Assembly: GCA_964434535.1 (NCBI GenBank)
Contig: CAYSWA010000044.1
Coordinates: forward strand, 1-18,872
Length of the DNA stretch: 18,872 bases
Direction: 5' to 3'
Source of the DNA: SM23-32 sp964434535
Lineage (GTDB): Bacteria > Planctomycetota > Brocadiia > SM23-32
Numbering within the stretch: position 1 is the stretch's first letter; every line of letters begins with the position of its first letter. The position numbers and the translations under genes are program-made. Below, piece by piece: positions 6,964 to 13,247 of this stretch. Under the pieces are notes generated by a model, which was not told the DNA's origin, did not search any database, and saw only the letters and a program-made list of their open reading frames with translations.

Positions 6964-7473
6964 CTACTCGTCCTCGAAGTACTGCACCCAGAAGTCGACC
7001 TCGCCGTCGGTCAGGCCGGTGAACTTCTCGTCCGGCTCGCCGGCGACCATCTCGTCGCGCCGGCGCATGCCCGCGCGGGCGGAGGCGACAAAGCGCCCCG
7101 GCCTGAGCACCTTCGCCGGTCCCCGGGCAACGGCCTGCGTCAGGCGCGGGTCCTCGGTGACGACGATCGGGCGCCGGTCGGGCGGCTCGCGGTTCGCCCG
7201 CATGGCCAGCTCGCGCCACAGCGGCGCGCCGCCGAACGGGATGTTCACCGCGGTGGCCCGCCCGAACCGCTCCGTCGGCGGGAGCACCTCCATCGGGTCG
7301 CACGCCGCATAGACGACCACGCCGTCGCAGTCCTTCAGCTCGCAGTAGCGGCCGAGCCAGCGCGTCAGGTTCTCGCGCAGGCGGGCCGGCTCCCGGGGCG
7401 CCGCCAGCTCGTCGCCCGCCGCCTCGAACCAGCTCAGCAGCTCCGGCCCGTGCACGTAGATGACCTCGGCCAT
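6964..7473 (-). CDS. NYN/YacP-like domain protein, probably degenerate
   Basis: 169 residues. The C-terminal pattern, PIVVTEDPRLTQAV, then GPAKVLRPGRFV, then EPDEKFTGLTDGEVDFW, resembles the YacP-type NYN (PIN-like) RNase domain, which in other bacteria carries VVTSD and a similar EP-EK-EVDYW tail. The residues that normally hold the metal are not where expected: the N-terminal IDGYN-like motif reads YVHGPELL, and the TADD-like segment reads GGAPLWRELA. It may have lost nuclease activity or be a divergent relative. The start codon lies 5 bases after the pyrC stop, so it is almost certainly cotranscribed with pyrC. The fold is inferred by eye; confidence in the ORF itself is high. Confidence 0.6.
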   Translation of the reverse strand: MAEVIYVHGPELLSWFEAAGDELAAPREPARLRENLTRWLGRYCELKDCDGVVVYAACDPMEVLPPTERFGRATAVNIPFGGAPLWRELAMRANREPPDRRPIVVTEDPRLTQAVARGPAKVLRPGRFVASARAGMRRRDEMVAGEPDEKFTGLTDGEVDFWVQYFEDE

Positions 7474-7478
7474 GGCCC

Positions 7479-8774
7479 TCACCCGGTCCCGCGCGCGTCG
7501 AATCCCGGCGTGCTGAAGACCCGGCGGCCCGCCACGTACGTGGCCACGGCCCGCCCGCAGAGCCGCCGGCCGGCGAACGGCGTGTTGCGCGACTTCGAGA
7601 GGAAGGCCTCGGGCTCCACCGTCCACTCGGCCTCGGGGTCGATCAGCGCCAGGTCGGCCGGCGAGCCGGGCGCGAGCGTGCCGCCGGGCACGCCGAAGAT
7701 GCGCGCCGGCGCCAGGCTCATCAGGCGGACGGCGTCGGCCGGGCGGAGGCGTTCCTCCCCGACCAGGCAGGTCAGCACCAGGCCGAGCGTGGTCTCCAGC
7801 CCGACCAGGCCACAGGCGCCGGCCGCCTTGTCGGCGGCGGTGTGCGGCGCGTGGTCGCTGGCGATGGCGTCCGCCTGGCCGGTCAGGACCGCTCCGCGCA
7901 GGGCGGCCCTGTCGGCGGCCGGACGGATCGGCGGGTTCACCGTCGGCGCGGCGCCGTCGGCGTAGTCCTCGCGCGCCAGCAGCAGGTGGTGGGGCGTGGC
8001 CTCGAAGGTGGCCTCGACGCCCCCGTGCTCCCCGGCCTCGGTGATGGCGCGGACGCTGCGGGCCATGCTCACGTGGGAGAAGTGGATGCGGGCCCCGCGG
8101 CGCGCCGCCAGCGCCAGGTCGCGCTCCACGTAGCCGGCCTCGTTGAAGTAAGGGGGGCCGGGCGCGAAGCCCGGCGAGGCGCCCGCCTCGTAGGCGGCGA
8201 GTGCGCGGGGCGAATCCTCGCAGTGCGGCGCCAGCAGCATCCGGTGGCGGGCGGCCAGGCAGCAGACCTGCTCCATGACCTTGGGGTCCACCACCGGGTC
8301 GCCGTCATCGCTGAGGGCGACGACGGCCGCCTCGCGCGCGAGGGCGGCGACGTCGCTCGGCTCCCCGCCGCGCCGGCCCAGGGTCATGGCGGCCTTGAGG
8401 TAGACGCGCACGGGCGAGCGGCCGGCGGCGCGCTCGGCCAGCTCGGCGGCGCGCTCGGCCGAGTCGATCGGGGGCTCGGTGTTCGGCTCGCAGACGACCG
8501 AGCTGTACCCGCCCGCGGCTGCGGCCTGCCCCCCCGTCTGGAGGGTCTCCTTCTGCGGGAAGCCCGGCTCGCGCAGGTGCACGTGGGGGTCGACCAGGCC
8601 GGGCCAGATCCAGAGCCCGGCGGCGTCGATCACCTCGGCCCCGGCTGCCTCGCGGCCCGCAAGCCCTTCGCCGACCCGCGCGACGCGTCCCTCGCCCACC
8701 AGGAGGTCGAAGGCGCCGTCCAGACCGGCGGCCGGATCGACCAGGCGGGCGTTCTTGAACAGGATGTGCGGCAT
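7479..8774 (-). CDS. pyrC: Dihydroorotase (class I type)
   Basis: Catalyses the reversible cyclisation of carbamoyl-aspartate to dihydroorotate, the third step of pyrimidine synthesis. It has 431 residues, as expected for the class I (Bacillus-type) enzyme. Metal-binding and catalytic residues are visible: DPHVHLREPG (His64, His66), LSDDGDP (Asp156/157, the bridging Asp of class I enzymes that use no carboxylated Lys), APHCED (His184), FSHVSM (His233), and AIASDHAPH with catalytic Asp307. The start ATG (8774-8772) gives MPHILFKNARLVDP, the normal family N-terminus. A GAGG lies unusually close to it. An upstream in-frame ATG at 8810 would add 12 residues. It heads a four-gene minus-strand run and has its own promoter (8824-8852). 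Its product uses carbamoyl phosphate-derived substrate; carA/carB lie about 9 kb away. Confidence 0.95.
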   Translation of the reverse strand: MPHILFKNARLVDPAAGLDGAFDLLVGEGRVARVGEGLAGREAAGAEVIDAAGLWIWPGLVDPHVHLREPGFPQKETLQTGGQAAAAGGYSSVVCEPNTEPPIDSAERAAELAERAAGRSPVRVYLKAAMTLGRRGGEPSDVAALAREAAVVALSDDGDPVVDPKVMEQVCCLAARHRMLLAPHCEDSPRALAAYEAGASPGFAPGPPYFNEAGYVERDLALAARRGARIHFSHVSMARSVRAITEAGEHGGVEATFEATPHHLLLAREDYADGAAPTVNPPIRPAADRAALRGAVLTGQADAIASDHAPHTAADKAAGACGLVGLETTLGLVLTCLVGEERLRPADAVRLMSLAPARIFGVPGGTLAPGSPADLALIDPEAEWTVEPEAFLSKSRNTPFAGRRLCGRAVATYVAGRRVFSTPGFDARGTG

Positions 8775-8823
8775 ACCTCGTTCGCCATGCGGATGGAGGA
8801 AGCGCGGCATGCGCGCCCAGTCC

Positions 8824-8852
8824 AGGTTACCCCGCGAGGGTCGGCTTTTCAA
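8824..8852 (-). promoter_or_regulatory. Promoter of the pyrC operon, with overlapping palindrome
   Basis: On the minus strand: TTGAAA (8852-8847), a 17-base spacer, then TAACCT (8829-8824). Transcription would start near 8817, about 43 bases before the pyrC ATG. The perfect inverted repeat GGCTTT-TC-AAAGCC (8843-8856) is centred on the -35 hexamer and could be a repressor site. Confidence 0.58.
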
Positions 8853-8888
8853 AGCCCGCTCCGCAGCGGGGGGCCGGGCGGATTGCCC

Positions 8889-8917
8889 TTGACATCCCGA
8901 AACGATTCGCTTAGAAT
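8889..8917 (+). promoter_or_regulatory. Promoter of the HU gene
   Basis: TTGACA (8889-8894), a 17-base spacer, then TAGAAT (8912-8917). It is the best sigma-70 match in the window. The transcript would have a leader of about 77 bases before the GTG at 9001. The divergent pyrC promoter lies about 40 bases to the left. Confidence 0.72.
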
Positions 8918-9000
8918 CCCTGCGCAGTTGCCCGAAATGCTGCCAGGGCAAGGGCTTCCAACGTGCATTACCTGCATCTATGCCGAAAGGGGCACAAGCA

Positions 9001-9324
9001 GTGGCCAATCGGACAGTCACCAAGCGTGAGTTGTGCGAGCGGATCGCCAAGAAGACCGGCTATGCGCAGGTGGTCACCAAGGAGGTCGTCCAGATGTTCC
9101 TGGACGAGATCATCGCCGAGCTGGCGAAGGGCAACCGCATGGAGTTCCGCAACTTCGGTGTGTTCGATACCCGGCTTCAGCCCCCGCGCAAGGCCCGCAA
9201 CCCCCGCACCGAGGAGGTAGTGGACGTGCCCGCCAAGGCGGTCGTCTGCTTCAAGGTCGGCAAGAGCATGCAGAACGAGGCGCAGAACGCGCTGTCGGTG
9301 CTCGTCGCCGGCGAGACCGAGTAG
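9001..9324 (+). CDS. HU/IHF-family DNA-binding protein
   Basis: A small basic nucleoid protein of 107 residues that bends and compacts DNA as a dimer. Seen: the N-terminal helical segment TKRELCERIAKKTG, the turn into the beta arm NRMEFRNFGVFDTRLQPPRKARNP (given here as two motifs, NRMEFRNFGVF and PRKARNP), including the conserved FRNFGVF and the RNP tip, and FKVGKSM at the end. It extends about 10 residues beyond typical HU at both ends. The GTG at 9001 is preferred because an AAAGGGG lies about 9 bases upstream; an in-frame ATG at 8980 has no ribosome site and would add 7 residues. Sequence alone does not separate HU from IHF. Expressed from a near-consensus promoter, as expected for an abundant protein. 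Confidence 0.93.
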   Translation: MANRTVTKRELCERIAKKTGYAQVVTKEVVQMFLDEIIAELAKGNRMEFRNFGVFDTRLQPPRKARNPRTEEVVDVPAKAVVCFKVGKSMQNEAQNALSVLVAGETE

Positions 9325-9325
9325 C

Positions 9326-9341
9326 GAAGGCCGCCGCCTTC
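9326..9341. terminator. Weak hairpin between convergent HU and WecA-like genes
   Basis: GAAGGC-CGCC-GCCTTC, a 6-bp stem with a 4-base loop, directly after the HU stop codon and overlapping the stop of the convergent gene. There is no T-tract on either strand. It could serve both genes, but support is only its position. Confidence 0.3.
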
Positions 9342-10449
9342 AGCGCGCGTCCCCCGCGCCGTTGCGCCGCGCGCTGACCAGCTCCAGCAGCACGATCACC
9401 AGGATCACCGCCAGGGCCTGGATCGCCGGCACGAAGACCTGCCACGACGAGGAGCCGTAGGGGATCGTCGCCCCCGGCGAGGTGGCCAGCACGCTGAGCC
9501 CCACCGTCAGCAGCACCATCCGCTCGCGCATACCCAGCCGCAGCAGCCGGTGCGAGAGGTGGCTGCGGTCGCCCTCCATCAGTGGGGTCCCCTTGTGCAG
9601 GCGGATGGCCACGACGCTTACCACGTCGTAGAGGGGCACGGCGAAGATCACCGGCGGCACCAGCACGGGGAAGAACGGGTTCACCGCCGTGTCGGTGAGG
9701 AAGGTGGCGAGCGTGGTCGCGATGGCCAGCACGTAGCCGACGAGCATCGCCCCCATGTCGCCCATGAAGAGCGTGGCCGGCGGCAGGTTGAACACCAGGA
9801 AGCCGAGCACCGCCCCCAGCAGCGCCAGCAGGAGCCCGGCGATGAAGTACTGGCCGGTTTGGAGGGCGAGGACCGTGAGCGCGCCGCCCGTCAGGAACGC
9901 CACCACCCCGCTCTGGCCGTCCATGTTGTCCAGCAGGTTGAAGCTGTTCATCATCAGCACGATCCAGACCGCCGTGACCGCCACCTGGACCCAGGCCACG
10001 TCGATGAACAGCGTCACGCGCACCGCCGGCACCAGCGCGATCGCGAAGGCAATGACGAACTGGCCGGCCAGCTTCGCCCGCGCGCCCAGGCCCCACAGGT
10101 CGTCCAGCAGGCCGAGCACGGCGACCGCCAGCCCCCCGCCGAGCACCTTCAAGACCAGCGGCAGCCGCTGCGCCGCCCAGGCGACGTTGGCCTGAAGCCC
10201 CTCGGGGACGGGGTAGAGGGACGGCCTGCGCGTCAGGACGTAGCTGCCGACGGCGGCCGCCAGCACGGGCAGGCCGCCGGCGAGAAGGATCACGAAGCCG
10301 CCGCCGAGCGGCACCGGGGTGCGGTGGGCCTTGCGCCCGCCCGGACGGTCCACCAGCCCCCAGCGGGGGGCGAGCCGGCGCACGATCAGCGCCAGCACCA
10401 CGGCCAGGGCGAAGGCCCCGCAGAAGGTGGCGGCGAGGATGGCTCTCAC
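9340..10449 (-). CDS. WecA/TagO/MraY-family polyprenyl-phosphate sugar-1-phosphate transferase
   Basis: An integral membrane enzyme of glycosyltransferase family 4 that moves GlcNAc-1-phosphate or a similar sugar phosphate from a UDP-sugar onto undecaprenyl phosphate, starting synthesis of a surface polysaccharide or teichoic-acid-like polymer. 369 residues with about ten or eleven membrane helices. Family motifs: RPGGRKAHRTPVPLGGG (36-51), LLDDLWGL with Asp116/Asp117, NSFNLLDNMDG (168-178), FMGDMG with Asp231, and the cytosolic loop KGTPLMEGDRSHLSHRL (286-302). This last loop and the lack of a MraY signature favour WecA/TagO over MraY. The start is GTG (10449-10447), with GGAGG 9 bases upstream. 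It follows the MBL-fold gene in the same direction with a 126-base gap and may have its own promoter. Confidence 0.92.
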   Translation of the reverse strand: MRAILAATFCGAFALAVVLALIVRRLAPRWGLVDRPGGRKAHRTPVPLGGGFVILLAGGLPVLAAAVGSYVLTRRPSLYPVPEGLQANVAWAAQRLPLVLKVLGGGLAVAVLGLLDDLWGLGARAKLAGQFVIAFAIALVPAVRVTLFIDVAWVQVAVTAVWIVLMMNSFNLLDNMDGQSGVVAFLTGGALTVLALQTGQYFIAGLLLALLGAVLGFLVFNLPPATLFMGDMGAMLVGYVLAIATTLATFLTDTAVNPFFPVLVPPVIFAVPLYDVVSVVAIRLHKGTPLMEGDRSHLSHRLLRLGMRERMVLLTVGLSVLATSPGATIPYGSSSWQVFVPAIQALAVILVIVLLELVSARRNGAGDAR

Positions 10450-10503
10450 CGGACGCGCCTCCGGCTGTCGAGGTGCGAGGGCCGGCGGGGTGCCGGCGCA
10501 TTC

Positions 10504-10532
10504 AGGTTAGGTCTTCCGGCGCGCGAAAGCAA
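10504..10532 (-). promoter_or_regulatory. Candidate promoter of the WecA-like gene
   Basis: On the minus strand: TTGCTT (10532-10527), a 17-base spacer, then TAACCT (10509-10504), the same -10 hexamer as the pyrC promoter. The leader would be about 48 bases. A moderate match in an intergenic gap of 126 bases. Confidence 0.45.
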
Positions 10533-10575
10533 GTCGGGAACTGATCCCAGATCGTGGATTGCGGGTTGCGGAACG

Positions 10576-11223
10576 TCAGAACTCGAAGACGCTTCCGGCG
10601 CCGACCTCGTGGTATGCCTCGGGGAAGCGTTCGGCGAAGTCCTTGCGGAACTGCGTGCAGTGGCAGGGCGCCAGGAAGGCGATGCCCCGCACGGCCTCGA
10701 AGCCCCGCCAGCCGTGAAAGCCGCCGAGCACCCCGTAGACGGGGCCATCCTGGATCGCATACAGCAGGGCGTCCACCCCGGGATGGGCGCAGCCGGTGAG
10801 CAGGACCAGCCCGTGCTCGGTCTCGAGCCATGCGGCCTGCTCGGGGATCTGGGTGCCGACCGGGCCGGTGGTGTGCACGCCGGGCCCGATCTGCCGTGGG
10901 CCGGTGACCTCCTCGACGCGCGCCGGTCCCGCCGCCTCCCTGGCCTCCGGCCCGAAGGAGGGGAGCAGGTAGACGGCCTCGACGCCGCCGGCTGCGGTCA
11001 CGTAACCGAGCCCCCCGGTGTGGTCCCAGTGGTCGTGGGAGATCAGCACCTTCTGCACGGCGCAGGGATCGACGTCGGCCCGGTTCATGTTGTGGGCCAG
11101 GGCGTCGGGATCGGCGCCGGTGTCGAAGAGCACCGTCTCCTCGCCGGCGATCAGGCAGGCGAACCCCCAGTCCGCCCGGTAGCCGGCGAGCGCCTCGTTG
11201 TTGTAGAGGACCGTGACCTTCAT
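10576..11223 (-). CDS. Metallo-beta-lactamase-fold hydrolase (COG1237-like)
   Basis: 215 residues with the complete MBL metal site: SHDHWDHTGG (His63, His65, Asp67, His68), His147 in LLTGCAHPG, and His170 in GGFHG, plus the late APCHCTQ. TGCAHPG and GGFHG are typical of the group annotated as 7,8-dihydropterin-6-methyl-4-(beta-D-ribofuranosyl)aminobenzene-5'-phosphate synthase-like; true substrates in bacteria are mostly unknown. There is no signal peptide, so it is cytosolic. GGGAGG lies 4 bases before the ATG, and its first three bases form part of a strong hairpin (11231-11249). A TTTACA/TAGACT promoter lies upstream. Family call firm; substrate unknown. Confidence 0.88.
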   Translation of the reverse strand: MKVTVLYNNEALAGYRADWGFACLIAGEETVLFDTGADPDALAHNMNRADVDPCAVQKVLISHDHWDHTGGLGYVTAAGGVEAVYLLPSFGPEAREAAGPARVEEVTGPRQIGPGVHTTGPVGTQIPEQAAWLETEHGLVLLTGCAHPGVDALLYAIQDGPVYGVLGGFHGWRGFEAVRGIAFLAPCHCTQFRKDFAERFPEAYHEVGAGSVFEF

Positions 11224-11230
11224 CGCCCCT

Positions 11231-11249
11231 CCCCGCCGCTGCGGCGGGG
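11231..11249 (-). promoter_or_regulatory. GC-rich leader hairpin touching the MBL gene's ribosome site
   Basis: On the minus-strand mRNA, CCCCGCCG-CAG-CGGCGGGG forms a perfect 8-bp stem with a 3-base loop. Its 3' arm contributes the first three bases of the GGGAGG Shine-Dalgarno, so ribosome access could depend on unfolding it. Confidence 0.4.
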
Positions 11250-11268
11250 CTCCCAGCTTCCGGCGCTC

Positions 11269-11297
11269 AGTCTACCCGGCCGCAGCGGAAGTGTAAA
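11269..11297 (-). promoter_or_regulatory. Promoter of the MBL-fold hydrolase gene
   Basis: On the minus strand: TTTACA (11297-11292), a 17-base spacer, then TAGACT (11274-11269). The transcript would start about 40 bases before the ATG and carry the leader hairpin at 11231-11249. Confidence 0.6.
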
Positions 11298-11320
11298 GCT
11301 ACAGGCCGCCGGGCGCGCCC

Positions 11321-11349
11321 TTGCATTCCCGCGCGCCATGGCGTAGGAC
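11321..11349 (+). promoter_or_regulatory. Candidate promoter of the lyase/sulfatase/transporter cassette
   Basis: TTGCAT (11321-11326), a 17-base spacer, then TAGGAC (11344-11349). The -35 lies between the inverted arms GGCGCG (11312-11317) and CGCGCC (11332-11337). Moderate match; the arms may be chance in GC-rich DNA. Confidence 0.42.
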
Positions 11350-11390
11350 TGTCCCTCGCCGCACGCACCGACAGGGATAAGGGTCTGAGC

Positions 11391-13217
11391 TTGGCGAAGT
11401 GGGCCGTCACCAGGGATGGGGCGCTGCCTGAGAGCGCGGAGCTGGCCGGGCTCGTGAGAGCGCGGAGCCGCCGGCCGTTCCCGCCGGCGGCCGACCGGGA
11501 GGCATGGCAGGCGGTGGCGGAGCGCCCCCATGTGCACGCGGCCGACCTCACCGCGCGCGCCGAGGAGGCCGCCGCGCAGGGACCACCGCCGCTGCGGGCG
11601 ACGGACTACCTGAGCTTCTTCCGCACGGGGCGGCGCGACGCCCACGCCGGCCCCGCCCGTGCGCGCAACGCCGCCCTCGCCGCCCTGACGGCCGCCGAGT
11701 GCCTGGAAGGGCGGGGCCGCTTCCTCGACCCGCTGCTCGACCTCTCCTGGGCGATCTGCGAGGAGACCTCGTGGGTCATGCCGCCGCACCTGCCCTTTGA
11801 CGGCGTGCACGTGCTGCCCGACGTGGAATCGCCCGTCGTGGACCTGCGCGTGGCCGGTGTTGGCCGCCAGCTCGGCGAGATGCTCGGCGCGCACGGGGCC
11901 GCGATGGACGCGGTGACACCGGTGTGGCGGCGGCGCGTGCAGCACGAGTTGCGCCGCCAGGTCGTCGAGCCCTACCTGGCGGGCGGCATCGGCTGGATGA
12001 CCGGCGCGAGCAACTGGAACGCTGTCTGCACGGCCGGGGCCGTCGCCGCCGCGCTGCTCGGCGGCTTCCCCGTCGAGACGCAGGCGCGGGCGCTTCGAGA
12101 GGCCCTGGGGTCGGCGCAGCACTTCCTGCGCGGCTTCACCGAAGACGGCGGCAGCAGCGAGGGGCCCGGCTACTGGGCCTACGGCGTGGGCAACTACTGC
12201 GCGCTCGCCTACTACGTGCATTGCGCCACCGGGGGCGAAGTGGACATGCTGGCGGATCCGATCGTGCCGCGCCTGCTCGCCTACCCCGCCGGCATGGTCC
12301 TGAGCGGCCGGAAGGTGGCCAACTTCGCCGACTGCCCGCCGGAGGTCTCCTTTCGGAGCGGGCCGGTCGCCTGGGCCGCCGAACGGGCCGGTGTGCCGCC
12401 GATGGTCGCGCTCGCCGCCCGCGGCGCCGGGCATGCGCCGAGGCGCGGCTCGGTGCTCGATGTTTGGCTGGCGCCCGAGCCGGGCAAGTTCGCGCCGCCG
12501 GCCGAGGCGTTCCTGCCGGAGCTGCAAGTGATGGTGGCCCGCACGGCGGGCGAGGAGGGCGAGCAGCTCGTCCTGGCCGCCAAGGGCGGGCACAACGGCG
12601 AGATCCACAACCACAACGACGTCGGCGCCTTCATCGTCCACTGGCGCGGCGAGTCCCTCATCTGCGACCTCGGCGCGCCCGAGTACGTCAAGGACCTGTT
12701 CAGTGCCCGCCGCTACGAGCTTCTCGGCACCGGGTCGCGCGATCACGACGTGCCGCTGGTCAACGGCGTCGAGCAGGGCGCCGGGGAGGAGTTCCGCGCC
12801 AGCGGCTTCGCGCGGGTCGAGTCCGGCGCCTCGGTCGGGGTCGCGATGGAACTGAGCGGCGCCTATCCGCCGGAGGCCGGGCTGCGGTCGCTGCGCCGGC
12901 GCCTTGTGTTGCGGCGGGGGGCGCCTGGCCGCGTCGAGCTGGTCGACGAGGTGGAGTTCAGCGGCGAGGGCCGTCGCTACGAGCTGCCGCTCCACAGCGA
13001 GGCGCGGTTCGAGGCGGCGGGGGAGGGCGCCGTCGCGGCGGGGGGGTTCCGCATCGAGTGGGACCCGTCCGTCGTTGAGGCGCGCCTGGAGGAGATCGAG
13101 CACGAGGACAGGCGGCTCGGGGAGCGCTTCGGCGGCGCGATCCCGCGCTGCACGCTGCGGCTGAAAGGGACGCCCGAGCGGGCGACCGTGCGCCTGCTTT
13201 TCACCCCGCGCGCATGA
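11391..13217 (+). CDS. Heparinase II/III-like polysaccharide lyase
   Basis: A 608-residue lyase-like protein: an N-terminal (alpha/alpha) toroid followed by a C-terminal beta-sandwich, the order of the heparinase II/III and alginate lyase families, which cleave uronic acid-containing chains by beta-elimination. Seen: SNWNAVC (208-210 region), EGPGYWAYG with likely catalytic Tyr261, and GGHNGEIHNHNDVGAF with His401, His406, His408 and Asp410. In classical heparinase II a His follows the Asn of the first motif; here it is Trp, so substrate or mechanism may differ. The N-terminus (MAKWAVTRDGAL) has no signal peptide or lipobox, unlike most members, so the enzyme appears cytosolic. The start is TTG at 11391 with AAGGG 7 bases upstream; the next in-frame start would cut conserved sequence little, so the exact start is unsure. 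First gene of a three-gene operon. Confidence 0.85.
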   Translation: MAKWAVTRDGALPESAELAGLVRARSRRPFPPAADREAWQAVAERPHVHAADLTARAEEAAAQGPPPLRATDYLSFFRTGRRDAHAGPARARNAALAALTAAECLEGRGRFLDPLLDLSWAICEETSWVMPPHLPFDGVHVLPDVESPVVDLRVAGVGRQLGEMLGAHGAAMDAVTPVWRRRVQHELRRQVVEPYLAGGIGWMTGASNWNAVCTAGAVAAALLGGFPVETQARALREALGSAQHFLRGFTEDGGSSEGPGYWAYGVGNYCALAYYVHCATGGEVDMLADPIVPRLLAYPAGMVLSGRKVANFADCPPEVSFRSGPVAWAAERAGVPPMVALAARGAGHAPRRGSVLDVWLAPEPGKFAPPAEAFLPELQVMVARTAGEEGEQLVLAAKGGHNGEIHNHNDVGAFIVHWRGESLICDLGAPEYVKDLFSARRYELLGTGSRDHDVPLVNGVEQGAGEEFRASGFARVESGASVGVAMELSGAYPPEAGLRSLRRRLVLRRGAPGRVELVDEVEFSGEGRRYELPLHSEARFEAAGEGAVAAGGFRIEWDPSVVEARLEEIEHEDRRLGERFGGAIPRCTLRLKGTPERATVRLLFTPRA

Positions 13218-13247
13218 GGGGACAAGAGCACGAAGGGACGCCGGGCC

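Noticed and set aside
5899..7965. 688-codon open frame on the plus strand
   Set aside because: Low-complexity shadow opposite the pyrC run; no motif, and it crosses several real genes.
8980..9000. ATG start of the HU gene at 8980
   Set aside because: No Shine-Dalgarno before it; the GTG at 9001 has AAAGGGG at a suitable distance and gives a normal HU N-terminus.
10545..10580. Repeated TGGATTGCGG/GGTTGCGGA-like words
   Set aside because: Only two imperfect short copies between genes; not enough to call a repeat family.
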